Under the pieces are notes generated by a model. It searched no databases. It was not told the origin of the DNA and saw nothing but the letters and a program-made list of their open reading frames with translations. Shown here piece by piece: positions 17,627-27,513 of a stretch of DNA of 43,779 bases. Both the position numbers and the translations under genes were made by a program. Origin of the DNA: Opitutia bacterium (GTDB lineage: Bacteria; Verrucomicrobiota; Verrucomicrobiia; Opitutales; Opitutaceae). Every line of letters begins with the position of its first letter. The stretch's first letter is position 1. Where the stretch lies: assembly GCA_947474365.1 (NCBI GenBank), contig CANJIU010000085.1:1-43779 (forward strand), written 5' to 3'.

Positions 17627-18793
17627 TTACGGCTTCAGGAAATGCGCGAGGAACTGAAAAGCGTGTTCGTTCGATTCGGGCGTCGGGGAATGATGCTCCC
17701 GGTTCGTCATCGCCACGCGATTCTCCAGACCGAGGAAACGGTTCACCGCGACAACGTGATTCAACGGGACCCAACGCGCCGGCCCGTCCTCCGACCCGCC
17801 GGAAACGAGAAACGGACGCGGCGCCATCAGGGCGTGCAATTCGGTCAAATCGTGCCCGCCCTCGAAAATTTTCCGATACGGACCCGTCCGGGGATTGGCC
17901 GCGGTCACCAACCCGGGCTTTCGTGTCCGCCCGGACTCCCATCCGAGATACCACGGCTCCCAGTAGTTCACCGCCGGCCGTTTCTCGTCGAACACCACGC
18001 CACCATCCGACCACACGGCACAGGCGAATTTCTCGTAGAGGCACGACGCGAACATGGACCATTTTCCCCCATAGGAATGCCCGATGATCCCGATGCGGTC
18101 CGGGTCGACCTCCGGACGCTGCGCCAGCACCGTGTGGCAGTTGGCTGCGATGTAGGCGAGATAGCTCAGCGGCTGGCATTGGGCACCGCTCTGCAAGGGA
18201 TGATAGGCATCGTCGCCCGGCGTGCCGACCGAAAGCGTGACAAAGCCGCGGCGCGCCAACTGCAGCGCAAAGTCACGCCCCTGGCCCCGCTCCCCCGTCG
18301 TGAGCATTTTCTTCGCCTGTCCCTCCAACGGCCGGGGACCATCATACGCCACGCTCACCTCTGGGGCGTAAAACACCACCAACACCGCCGGACGCCGCCC
18401 CATGGAATTGCCCGCCGGCACCAGCAGAAACCCATGCTGCATCACTCCAGGGGCCACCTCCACTTCGATCCGATGCTGGGTGATGCCGTCACCCCGGTTC
18501 TGCGGTTCGGAGAGTTGCGTCTTGGGAGCGTCCAGCAGCGCGGGCCAAGGCCCCAATTGTCCATGCCAATAGGCGAGAATCTCCGCCCGGCGCGCCGGCC
18601 ACTCCGCGGCGCTCGCCACCGGACGCCCGTCGTAAAATCTGAGCGGCGAGGGATACTTGCCCAAGTCGCCGGCGAACTCCTTTGGCGGCGAGAAGAACCG
18701 CCGCAGGTCGGATGGAACCTCGGACGCCTTCGCCCAGGCGGCGAAAAGCGGGGTCACGGCGAAAGCCGCCAGCAAAGGGAGTGGGCACTTCAT
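17627..18793 (-). CDS. Exported alpha/beta hydrolase (esterase-like)
   Basis: This protein of about 388 aa has a signal peptide (MKCPLPLLAAFAVTPLFAAWA). The nucleophile elbow GHSYGGKW contains the catalytic serine. An acid residue is likely near LVSGGSEDGP, and a catalytic histidine near TNREHHSPTPESNEH. The N-terminal part resembles the beta-strand layout of acetyl-xylan-esterase-like and related carbohydrate esterases of PVC bacteria. The motif differs from true CE15 glucuronoyl esterases, which use a G-C-S-x-x-G pattern. Removal of acyl groups from a polysaccharide is likely but not proven. It is divergent from sucC. Confidence 0.8.
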   Translation of the reverse strand: MKCPLPLLAAFAVTPLFAAWAKASEVPSDLRRFFSPPKEFAGDLGKYPSPLRFYDGRPVASAAEWPARRAEILAYWHGQLGPWPALLDAPKTQLSEPQNRGDGITQHRIEVEVAPGVMQHGFLLVPAGNSMGRRPAVLVVFYAPEVSVAYDGPRPLEGQAKKMLTTGERGQGRDFALQLARRGFVTLSVGTPGDDAYHPLQSGAQCQPLSYLAYIAANCHTVLAQRPEVDPDRIGIIGHSYGGKWSMFASCLYEKFACAVWSDGGVVFDEKRPAVNYWEPWYLGWESGRTRKPGLVTAANPRTGPYRKIFEGGHDLTELHALMAPRPFLVSGGSEDGPARWVPLNHVVAVNRFLGLENRVAMTNREHHSPTPESNEHAFQFLAHFLKP

Positions 18794-18976
18794 GGTTAGC
18801 GAATGGGAGAAACAGAAGCCGAAGAACGAGAACTCCGGTCGCAAAGGCTCAAAAGATGTCGACCAGAGTGCAAGACAGCGCGTTGGGAGCGCACCGACCG
18901 TCGGACGATCGTGGTCTTTTTTGCGTGCCTAACCCAGGCCGTTTCTGGCTTACTGCCCGTTCCCTTTTAACTTCCA

Positions 18977-20158
18977 ATGAACATTCACGAGTATCAGGCC
19001 AAGGCGCTCTTCGAAAAATTCGGCGTTCCCGTCCCCAAGGGCGCCGCTGCCACCACGCTGGAGGGCTGCGCCAGCGCCCTCGCCCAACTACCTGAAGGGC
19101 CGACGATGGTGAAGTCGCAGATTCATGCCGGCGGACGCGGCAAGGGAACGTTCACCGACGGGTTCAAGGGCGGCGTCAAGTTCTGCAAGACCAAGCAGGA
19201 CGCGCAGGCCATGGCCGCCAACATGCTCGGCAAGACGCTGGTCACCGTCCAGACCGGCCCGGCCGGCCGCAAGGTCCAGACCGTCTATTTCACCGTCGCA
19301 AGTGAGATCAAAAAGGAATACTACCTCGCCATTCTCCTCGACCGCGCCTCGTCCAAACCCGTCATCGTCGCGTCCACCGAAGGCGGCGTGGAGATCGAAA
19401 AGGTCGCCCACGACACTCCGGAGAAGATTCACAAGGTCATCGTCGATCCCGCCTACGGGCTCGCGGACTTCCAAGTCCGGGACCTGATCTTCAAGCTCGG
19501 GTTCACCGGAGCCGAGGCGAAGAACGCCGGGAAGCTCATCCGCAACCTTTACACGATGTATTGGGAGACCGACGCCGCGATGGTCGAAGTCAACCCGCTC
19601 ATCACGACGCCGACCGGTGACGTGCTCGCGCTCGACGCCAAGGTCTCCTTCGACTCCAACGCGCTCTACCGGCATCCGGAGATCGTCGCGTTGCGCGATC
19701 TGAACGAGGAAGACCCGAAGGAGATTGAGGCGTCCAAGTACTCGCTCAGCTACATTGCGCTCGACGGCAACATCGCCTGCCTCGTCAACGGCGCGGGCCT
19801 TGCGATGAGCACGATGGACATCATCCAGCACTTCGGCGGCACCCCGGCGAACTTCCTGGACGTCGGCGGCGGCGCGTCAAAGGAACAGGTGGTCGCGGCG
19901 TTCAAGATCATCCTCGGGGATCCGAACGTGAAGGGGATCCTGGTGAACATTTTCGGCGGCATCATGGACTGCAACGTGATCGCCCAGGGCATCGTCGAAG
20001 CAGTCAAGGAAGTCGGCCTCAAGCTCCCGCTCGTCGTCCGCCTTGAGGGCAACAACGTCGCGGCGGGCAAGGCCACACTCAACGCCTCGGGTCTCACACT
20101 CGTCTCCGGCGACACGATGGCCGACGCCGCGCAGAAAATCGTGAAACTGGTGGCGTAA
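18977..20158 (+). CDS. sucC: Succinyl-CoA ligase beta subunit (ATP-grasp)
   Basis: This 393-aa protein matches SucC, which with SucD interconverts succinyl-CoA and succinate while making ATP or GTP in the TCA cycle. It starts MNIHEYQAKALFEKFGVPVP. The nucleotide-binding ATP-grasp region includes KSQIHAGGRGKGTF. Conserved metal and phosphate contacts appear in VEVNPLI and NGAGLAMSTMDIIQ, then FLDVGGGAS. The normal length is about 390 residues. It is followed by sucD after 103 bases. No strong Shine-Dalgarno sequence precedes the ATG, as for several genes here. Confidence 0.97.
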   Translation: MNIHEYQAKALFEKFGVPVPKGAAATTLEGCASALAQLPEGPTMVKSQIHAGGRGKGTFTDGFKGGVKFCKTKQDAQAMAANMLGKTLVTVQTGPAGRKVQTVYFTVASEIKKEYYLAILLDRASSKPVIVASTEGGVEIEKVAHDTPEKIHKVIVDPAYGLADFQVRDLIFKLGFTGAEAKNAGKLIRNLYTMYWETDAAMVEVNPLITTPTGDVLALDAKVSFDSNALYRHPEIVALRDLNEEDPKEIEASKYSLSYIALDGNIACLVNGAGLAMSTMDIIQHFGGTPANFLDVGGGASKEQVVAAFKIILGDPNVKGILVNIFGGIMDCNVIAQGIVEAVKEVGLKLPLVVRLEGNNVAAGKATLNASGLTLVSGDTMADAAQKIVKLVA

Positions 20159-20261
20159 CCACCTTGGTTGAGATCGGAGTGCCGGGCATTGCGAGGTTCC
20201 CCCTCCGGCCCGGCCCAAGTCGCTCTCAACCCCCAATCCTCAACTCTCAACATTTCCAGCC

Positions 20262-21185
20262 ATGGCCATTCTCATCACTCCCGAAACCAAGATTCTCATC
20301 CAAGGCATCACCGGCGAATTCGGCGCCCGCCACACCAAGCTCTCGCTCGACTACGGCACCCGCGTCGTCGCCGGAGTCACTCCCGGCAAGGGCGGCCAGT
20401 TCTTCGAACATGCCGGGCAAAAGGTCCCGATTTTCAATTCCGTCGCCGAGGCCGCCCAGGCCACCGGCGCGACCGTTTCAGCGATCTTCGTACCGCCGCC
20501 GTTTGCCGCGGACGCGATACTCGAAGGTGTGGACGCCGGCCTGGATCTCGCCGTCGCGATCACCGAGGGCATCCCGGTGCGTGACATGGTCCGCGTAAAG
20601 CGCGCCATGCAGGGGAAAAAGACCCGCCTCCTCGGACCGAACTGCCCGGGAATCGTGACTCCCGGCACCGGCGAAGGCTCGAAGGGCGGCTGCCGCATCG
20701 GCATCGCCCCCGGTTACATCCACAAGCGCGGCCACGTCGGAGTGGTGTCCCGCTCAGGTACGTTGACCTATGAGGCCGTGTTCCAACTCACCTCGAAAAA
20801 CATCGGCCAAACCACGTGCGTCGGTATCGGTGGGGATCCCGTCAACGGGACCTCGCACCTCGACGTGATCAAACTCTTCAACGCCGACCCCGAGACGCAT
20901 GGCATCATCATGATCGGCGAAATCGGCGGTACCGCCGAGGTCGAGGCCGCACGCTGGATCAAGGACAACTGCAAGAAACCCGTCGCCGGTTTCATCGCCG
21001 GAGCGACGGCACCCGCCGGCCGACGGATGGGACATGCCGGAGCGATCGTCGGGGGAGCCGAGGACACCGCCGCGGCGAAAATCGCCGTCTTCAAGGAATG
21101 CGGCATCGAAGTGGCGGCAACCCCGAGCGAAATGGCCGATGCGCTGCTGCGGGCCGCGAAAGCCAAGGGCGTGACACTCAGCTGA
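20262..21185 (+). CDS. sucD: Succinyl-CoA ligase alpha subunit
   Basis: This 307-aa subunit binds CoA and carries the phospho-histidine. The N-terminal Rossmann part begins MAILITPETKILIQGITGEFG. GPNCPGIVTPG is the CoA-site loop. The active-site histidine lies in MGHAGAIVGGAEDTAAAK, near residue 250. Size and order are standard for sucCD. A strong terminator follows within 20 bases, so the two genes likely form one operon. Confidence 0.97.
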   Translation: MAILITPETKILIQGITGEFGARHTKLSLDYGTRVVAGVTPGKGGQFFEHAGQKVPIFNSVAEAAQATGATVSAIFVPPPFAADAILEGVDAGLDLAVAITEGIPVRDMVRVKRAMQGKKTRLLGPNCPGIVTPGTGEGSKGGCRIGIAPGYIHKRGHVGVVSRSGTLTYEAVFQLTSKNIGQTTCVGIGGDPVNGTSHLDVIKLFNADPETHGIIMIGEIGGTAEVEAARWIKDNCKKPVAGFIAGATAPAGRRMGHAGAIVGGAEDTAAAKIAVFKECGIEVAATPSEMADALLRAAKAKGVTLS

Positions 21186-21203
21186 TATTTCGAGAAACAA
21201 GCG

Positions 21204-21238
21204 AAGCCCGCGCGTTTTGTTTCGCGCGGGCTTTTTTG
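21204..21238 (+). terminator. Rho-independent terminator of sucCD
   Basis: AAGCCCGCGCG (21204-21214) pairs perfectly with CGCGCGGGCTT (21223-21233) around an eight-base loop and is followed by further T's. It starts 19 bases after the sucD stop. Confidence 0.93.
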
Positions 21239-21294
21239 TGTCCCAATGCCACGATGACGCCGGCTCATTCCGCAAGTGCCCGCGCCGCCCGGCC

Positions 21295-24200
21295 TCAGCT
21301 CGTCGCGCGTTGCGCCAGCACCACCGGGCGCTCGCGGCGGAAGCGCAGCCGCACCCGGTCGAGCCACAGATAAACCACCGGCACCGTGTAGAGCGTCAGC
21401 AACTGGCTCACCACGAGTCCACCAACAATGGCGATGCCGAGCGGCCGGCGCATTTCGACGCCCTCGCCCGTGGCGAGCACGAGCGGGAGGGCGCCGAGCA
21501 GGGCCGCACAATTTGTCATCAGAATAGGTCGGAGCCGGAGCTGAGCCGCCTCGAAAATCGCCTCGCGCGGGCTGAGCTCATTGCGCCGTTCCGTGGCGAT
21601 CGCAAAATCGATCATCAGAATCGCGTTCTTCATCACGATGCCGATCAGCAGGAACAATCCCAACAGCGCGACGAGCGAGAACTCCGTGCCCGTGAGCCAG
21701 AGCGCCAACAACGCACCGAGGCCGGCCGATGGCAGCGTGGAGAGAATCGTCAGGGGATGGACCAAGCTCTCGTAAAGGACTCCCAACACAAGGTACACGA
21801 TGACGAGCACGCCCAGGATGAGCAGCGGCTGCGCCTGCATGCTCCGTTGGAAACTTGACGACGTCCCACCCAACTGGACCTGGATGTCCGTCGGCACCAT
21901 GATCCGGGCCGTCGCCCGGTTGATCGCCTCAAGGCCCGCCTCAAGAGAAACGTCCGGAGCGAGCGCAAACGAGATGTACTGGGACGCGAACATGCTGCGA
22001 TGCCGCACCCGATCGTCGATCATCGAATTTTCAAAACGCGTAAACGCCGAGAGCGGCACGCGGGAGCCATCCGCCGCAACCACCTGGACCTTGTCGAGCA
22101 CCGTCGTGTCCGCCGTATACTGGGGCTCCAGCTCCATGATCACGCGATATTGGTTCAGTCGATCATAGAGGGTCGCAATCTGCCGCTGGCTGAAGGAATT
22201 GTTTAGTACGCCAGAAACCAACTGCATGTCCACCCCGAGGCGGCGCGCGGCCTCCCGATCGATTTGGAGCATGACCCGCTGGGACCCGCTGTCCGAAACC
22301 GTCTCGACGTCGGCCAACTCGTCCAGGTCCTGCATGGCCACGGAAATTTTCGGCGCCCATTTGCGCAGCAACGGGAGTTCATTCGCCATCAGCACAAGAT
22401 AATACGATCCTGAGCTGGACCCCCGGGGCGCGTCCATGTCCTGTTCAACGTAGGCGTAAAACTGACCGCCGGCCACCGGTGGCGTCGACAGTCGGAGCCG
22501 GTTCACGACGTCCTGGGCGGAAACCTTTCGCTCCGCGAGCGGCTTCAGACGAATGGTCATGCGTGAGTTCTGCAGACCGTTGCTGCCGCCCGAGGTCCCG
22601 ATCACGTCCTTCACCGCCGGGTCCTCCATTACCATCCGGCGGTAGACGTCGACCTTTGGCTGCATCACCTGATAAGAAAACGAGTCGTCGCCGCGCGCAA
22701 AACCCGACAGCTGCCCGGTGTCCTGCGGCGGCAGAAATCCCTTTGGAATCCGGATGTAGAGCGTGACGTTGAGTGCGATCGTTCCGACCATGACGATCAT
22801 CATCAGCGTCGAGTGCCGGAGCGCCCAGCTGAGTGATTGGGCATAACGCGCCCGCACCGCGTCGAATGTGCGCTCGGTCATTTGCCGGAACCGGCCAGCC
22901 GGTTGCTCCTCTTTCTTCACGAGCAACCGAGCACACAGGCTCGGAGTCAGGGTGAGCGAAACCGCAAGGGAAACGAGCATCGCCGCCGCCAAGGTGATCG
23001 AGAATTCGCGGAACAGCCGTTCGACGATCCCACCCATAAACAAAATTGAGACGAACACCGCCACCAGCGAAAGGTTCATCGCCAGCAACGTGAACCCCAC
23101 CTCGCCCGAACCGCGCATCGCCGCCCGGAAAGGAGACAACCCCCGCTCGATGTGCCGGGAAATGTTTTCAAGCACGACGATTGCATCGTCCACCACGAGT
23201 CCCGCGGCCACGATCAGCGCCATCAATGAGAGGTTGTTCAGCGAAAATCCATAGAGATACATGATCGCGAACGTGCCGACAATCGACACCGGTATGGCGA
23301 GACACGGGATCAACGCGGCCCGGGCGCTGCCCAAAAACAAAAACACCACGAGCATCACGAGGCCGGACGCGATCATCAGCGTCTTTTGCGATTCATGCAG
23401 CGTGGCGCGGATGCCGGGCGAACGATCCATCACTACCGCCAGACCCGCGTCGGCCGGTACGAGCGCACGCAGCGCCGGCAACTGGCGGTTGATCGCGTCG
23501 ATCGTCGCGATGATGTTGGCGCCGGGCTGCCGGCTCACATACAGCAGCACGGCGGGCTGGTCGTTGTGAAAGCCGGCACTGTAACGATCCTCGACCGAGT
23601 CGGTGACCTTCGCCACGTCGCCGAGGCGCACGGGCGCGCCGTCACGATACCGAATGACGAGCGGCCGATACTCCGCGGCGCGCCGGAGCTGGTTGCTGAT
23701 CTGCACCTCCCACTGGCGGTCGCCGTCCTCCACCGTGCCGCGGGGCCGCAGCGAATTGGTGTTGCTGATTGCACGGCGCACCTCGTCGAGCGCGATCCCG
23801 TGGTGGGAAAGCGCGTGCGGGTTCAATTGCACGCGGACCGCCGGCAACGAACTGCCTCCCACCGTCACCTCGCCGACCCCGGAGATTTGCGAAATTTTCT
23901 GCGCCAGAATTGTTGAGCCCAGATCATACAACGCGCCCGGCCCGAGATTGGGCGAACTCAGGGCGAGCGCCATGATCGGCGCCTGCGACGGATTGGATTT
24001 TCGGAAGGTCGGATTACCCGGCATGCCCGCCGGCAACTGACCCCGCGCCGCGTTGATCGCAGCCTGCACATCACGGGCAGCGGCGTCGATCTGACGGCCA
24101 ATGGCAAATTCCAGCGTGATCGAGGTGGATCCCTGGCGGCTCTCGGAGTAAATCGCCGTCACGCCGGCGATGCTGCCCAACGCCCGCTCCAGCGGAGCCG

Positions 24201-24390
24201 CCACACTCGCCGCGATCGTCTCGGGTCCGGCGCCCGGCAGCGACGCGTTCACCCGGATCGAGGGAAAATCAACCTGGGGCAGCGGAGACACCGGCAACAG
24301 GCCGTAGGCCAACGCACCGACGAGCACCAGGGCCACGGCGACCAGGCTGCTCGCCACCGGACGTCGGACAAAAGGGCGCGAGAGGTTCAT
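21295..24390 (-). CDS. RND multidrug efflux permease (MdtC-like)
   Basis: This 1031-aa inner-membrane pump belongs to the RND hydrophobe/amphiphile family, which uses the proton gradient to extrude drugs or bile-salt-like compounds. It starts MNLSRPFVRRPVASSLVAVA, the usual first membrane helix. The proton-relay pair is in AAGLVVDDAIVVLENI (TM4) and the matching lysine in LIGIVMKNAILMIDFA. The family has 12 membrane segments and two large periplasmic loops, and the length is normal. It lies 24 bases after the second permease. The two differ enough to function as a heteromer, as MdtB and MdtC do. Confidence 0.93.
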   Translation of the reverse strand: MNLSRPFVRRPVASSLVAVALVLVGALAYGLLPVSPLPQVDFPSIRVNASLPGAGPETIAASVAAPLERALGSIAGVTAIYSESRQGSTSITLEFAIGRQIDAAARDVQAAINAARGQLPAGMPGNPTFRKSNPSQAPIMALALSSPNLGPGALYDLGSTILAQKISQISGVGEVTVGGSSLPAVRVQLNPHALSHHGIALDEVRRAISNTNSLRPRGTVEDGDRQWEVQISNQLRRAAEYRPLVIRYRDGAPVRLGDVAKVTDSVEDRYSAGFHNDQPAVLLYVSRQPGANIIATIDAINRQLPALRALVPADAGLAVVMDRSPGIRATLHESQKTLMIASGLVMLVVFLFLGSARAALIPCLAIPVSIVGTFAIMYLYGFSLNNLSLMALIVAAGLVVDDAIVVLENISRHIERGLSPFRAAMRGSGEVGFTLLAMNLSLVAVFVSILFMGGIVERLFREFSITLAAAMLVSLAVSLTLTPSLCARLLVKKEEQPAGRFRQMTERTFDAVRARYAQSLSWALRHSTLMMIVMVGTIALNVTLYIRIPKGFLPPQDTGQLSGFARGDDSFSYQVMQPKVDVYRRMVMEDPAVKDVIGTSGGSNGLQNSRMTIRLKPLAERKVSAQDVVNRLRLSTPPVAGGQFYAYVEQDMDAPRGSSSGSYYLVLMANELPLLRKWAPKISVAMQDLDELADVETVSDSGSQRVMLQIDREAARRLGVDMQLVSGVLNNSFSQRQIATLYDRLNQYRVIMELEPQYTADTTVLDKVQVVAADGSRVPLSAFTRFENSMIDDRVRHRSMFASQYISFALAPDVSLEAGLEAINRATARIMVPTDIQVQLGGTSSSFQRSMQAQPLLILGVLVIVYLVLGVLYESLVHPLTILSTLPSAGLGALLALWLTGTEFSLVALLGLFLLIGIVMKNAILMIDFAIATERRNELSPREAIFEAAQLRLRPILMTNCAALLGALPLVLATGEGVEMRRPLGIAIVGGLVVSQLLTLYTVPVVYLWLDRVRLRFRRERPVVLAQRATS

Positions 24391-24414
24391 GGGCGAGTCA
24401 GTGCGTGGCCGGAC

Positions 24415-27400
24415 TCACGAATGCGCGGGCTGGAGTTTTCCAACGGCGACCTTCGACGGCCGCCCCTTGGCGCGTTGCCCAAGGCGATCGAAGAAAAGAT
24501 AAACCACGGGCGTCGTGAACAGCGTGAGCACCTGGCTCACGAGCAGGCCGCCGACCATAACCAAGCCGAGCGGCTGCCGCAGTTCCGCGCCGGATCCGGA
24601 CGAGAGCATCAGTGGCAGAGCGCCAAAGAGTGCAGCCAATGTGGTCATGAGAATTGGCCGAAAACGCAGCATGGCTGCCTGATGAATCGCATCACGCGGT
24701 GAAAGTCCCTGCCGCCGCGCCGCCTCGAGCGCAAAGTCGACCATCATGATGCCGTTCTTCTTCACCAGACCGATCAACAGGATGATTCCGATAATCGCGA
24801 TCATATCGAGCGGGCGCCCGGTAATCCAAAGAGCAAGCAGAGCCCCTACCGTCGCGGAAGGCAGCGTCGACAAAATCGTGATCGGGTGGATGCTGCTCTC
24901 GTACAGGATGCCGAGGACGATGTACATCGTCACGACCGCCGCCAGCACCAGCAGTAGCGTACTCGAGAGGGACGAACGGAAGGCGTGCGCCGCGCCTTCA
25001 AAGCGCATCTCGATCGCCGCCGGCAGGTCCGCGGACTTCGCCACCCGCTCGATCGCGGAAACCGCGTCGCCCAGCGACGATCGTGGTCCGAGGTTGAACG
25101 ACACCGTGACCGCCGGGAACTGCCCGACGTGGCTGACCAGCAAGGTCGTTGGCCGCTCGCTGACGCGGGCGATGCTCGACAATTGAATCGGACGTCCGTT
25201 GCGCGGACGGACAAAAACCCCCATCAACGCCTGCGGTCCCACCGCAATCTTCGGATCCACCTCGATGACGACGCGATACTGGCTCGCCTGGGTGAACAAC
25301 GTGGAGACCTGCCGCTGGCCAAAAGCACTGTAGAGCGCGTCATCGATATCGGCGACGGTCACGCCGAGACGGCTACCCGCATCGCGATCGATTTCGAGGA
25401 AGGCCTGCAACCCCTTATTCTGCATGTCGCTCGCGACGTCAGCCAGCGCGTGCTCCTGCTGAAGATCCGCGATGAGCTTCGGCACCCATTCATGCAACAA
25501 CACTTCGTCCGGGCAGGTCAGCGTGAACTGAAATTGGGTGCGGCTCACCTTGTCCTCGATCGTGAGTTCCTGCACGGGTTGCATGTAGAGGGTGATGCCC
25601 GGGACGTCGCGGACGTTTGCGCGCAGGCGCTCGATGATCGCCAAAGCCGAATCGCGACGCTCGCCATGCGGCTTCAGGTTGATGAGCATCCGTCCGCTGT
25701 TGAGCGTGGCGTTGGTGCCGTCGACTCCGATGAACGAGGAGAGTGTCTGTACCGCGGGATCCTCCAGGATCTTCACCGCCAGCGCCTGTTGCCGCTCCGC
25801 CATCGCGGAAAACGAGATGGACTGCGGCGCCTCGGTCACGGCCTGGATCGCGGCGTTGTCCTGCAGAGGGAAGAAGCCTTTCGGCACCACCACATAGAGC
25901 ACGGCCGTCAGCACCAATGTGCCGAGCGTGACGAGCAGCGTCATTTTCTGATGCCGGAGCACCCAGTCGAGCCAGCGGCCGTAGCGAGCGATCACAGCAT
26001 CGAGAAACCCCGGTTTTGCGTCGGTGTGCGTCGGCGCTTCCGACAGCATCCGTGCGCACATCATCGGCGTGAGGGTGAGGGACACCACGAGCGAAATCAA
26101 AATCGAGACGGCAAGCGTGATCGCAAATTCGTGAAAGAGCCGCCCGACGACGTCACCCATGAAGAGCAACGGGATCAGCACCGCGATGAGCGAGAGCGTC
26201 AGCGAGACGAGGGTGAAACCGATCTGCGAGGCGCCCTTGAGCGCGGCCTCCATCGGAGGACACCCCTCTTCGCGGAAACGCGCGATGTTTTCGAGCATCA
26301 CGATCGCATCGTCGACAACGAAGCCGGTCGCGATCGTCAGCGCCATCAGGGTGAGAATGTTCAGCGAGAAACCCGCGAGATACATCACGCCGAACGTTCC
26401 CACCAGCGAGAGCGGGACCGCGATACTCGGGATGATCGTGGCGGCGAAATTGCGCAGAAACAAAAACGTCACCAGAACGACGAGGCCGACGGCGAAAATC
26501 AGCTCATGCTGTACCGAGCTGACGGAGGCTCGGATGCTCTGGGTACGATCGGTGAGCACGGCCATATCGACCGACGCGGGCAGATTGGCGGAAAGCTGCG
26601 GCAGCAGGGCCTGCACCCGATCGACGACCTCGATCACGTTGGCGCCGGGCTGGCGCTGGACGTTGACGAGAACTGCGGGCGCCTTGTCCGCCCAGGCCGC
26701 GAGCCGGCGGTCCTCGGCGGCATTTTCGATTCGCGCGACATCACCGAGGCGGAGGGGAGAGCCGTCGCGCCAGGTGAGGATGAGGTTGCGGTATTCCTCG
26801 ACCGAGCGCAGCTGGTCGTTGGCATCCATCAGAATCGTGCGCAACGGTCCGTCGAGACTGCCCTTGGGGCCGTTGACGCTGGCGGCGCCGATCGCGGCGC
26901 GCACATCGGCGAGGCTGAGACCCCGCTGAGCGAGTTCGCCGGGATTGATTTGCACCCGCACCGCGGGGCGTTGACCACCAGCGAGGCTGACCATGCCGAC
27001 TCCCGGAATCTGCGCGAGCTTCTGGGCGATTCGGGTGTCCACCAAATCATGAACCTGTGGCAACGGCAGACTGCCGGAGGTGACCGCGAGGGTGAGGATG
27101 GGGGTGTCAGCCGGGTTGACCTTGCGATAAATCGGTGGCGCCGGCAGGTCGGCGGGGAGCAGGTTGTCCGCGGCATTGATTGCCGCCTGTACTTCCTGTT
27201 CCGCCACGCCCATCGAGACCTCGAGAGAAAACTGCAAGGTGATGACCGAGGATCCACCGGAGCTGGCCGACGACATTTGGTTCACGCCGGGAATCTGACC
27301 AAATCGGCGCTCAAGCGGCGCGGTGATGGCGCTGGCAGTGACAGCCGGACTGGCGCCGGGGTAAAATGTGAAAATCTGAATGGTGGGAAAATCCACCTGG

Positions 27401-27513
27401 GGCAGAGCCGCGACCGGCAACAGCCGGAACGCCATGATGCCGGTAAGCAAAATCGCGACCATCAGCAGACTGGTCGCCACCGGCCGCAGGATAAAGATGC
27501 GAGAGGGACTCAT
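24415..27513 (-). CDS. RND multidrug efflux permease (MdtB-like)
   Basis: This 1032-aa RND permease starts MSPSRIFILRPVATSLLMVA. It has the relay aspartates in ATGFVVDDAIVMLENI and the TM10 lysine in LIGLVKKNGIMMVDFA. It is translationally coupled to the upstream adaptor gene by an ATGA overlap (27510-27513). With the MdtC-like permease it probably forms one trimeric pump, although separate homotrimers are possible. Confidence 0.93.
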   Translation of the reverse strand: MSPSRIFILRPVATSLLMVAILLTGIMAFRLLPVAALPQVDFPTIQIFTFYPGASPAVTASAITAPLERRFGQIPGVNQMSSASSGGSSVITLQFSLEVSMGVAEQEVQAAINAADNLLPADLPAPPIYRKVNPADTPILTLAVTSGSLPLPQVHDLVDTRIAQKLAQIPGVGMVSLAGGQRPAVRVQINPGELAQRGLSLADVRAAIGAASVNGPKGSLDGPLRTILMDANDQLRSVEEYRNLILTWRDGSPLRLGDVARIENAAEDRRLAAWADKAPAVLVNVQRQPGANVIEVVDRVQALLPQLSANLPASVDMAVLTDRTQSIRASVSSVQHELIFAVGLVVLVTFLFLRNFAATIIPSIAVPLSLVGTFGVMYLAGFSLNILTLMALTIATGFVVDDAIVMLENIARFREEGCPPMEAALKGASQIGFTLVSLTLSLIAVLIPLLFMGDVVGRLFHEFAITLAVSILISLVVSLTLTPMMCARMLSEAPTHTDAKPGFLDAVIARYGRWLDWVLRHQKMTLLVTLGTLVLTAVLYVVVPKGFFPLQDNAAIQAVTEAPQSISFSAMAERQQALAVKILEDPAVQTLSSFIGVDGTNATLNSGRMLINLKPHGERRDSALAIIERLRANVRDVPGITLYMQPVQELTIEDKVSRTQFQFTLTCPDEVLLHEWVPKLIADLQQEHALADVASDMQNKGLQAFLEIDRDAGSRLGVTVADIDDALYSAFGQRQVSTLFTQASQYRVVIEVDPKIAVGPQALMGVFVRPRNGRPIQLSSIARVSERPTTLLVSHVGQFPAVTVSFNLGPRSSLGDAVSAIERVAKSADLPAAIEMRFEGAAHAFRSSLSSTLLLVLAAVVTMYIVLGILYESSIHPITILSTLPSATVGALLALWITGRPLDMIAIIGIILLIGLVKKNGIMMVDFALEAARRQGLSPRDAIHQAAMLRFRPILMTTLAALFGALPLMLSSGSGAELRQPLGLVMVGGLLVSQVLTLFTTPVVYLFFDRLGQRAKGRPSKVAVGKLQPAHS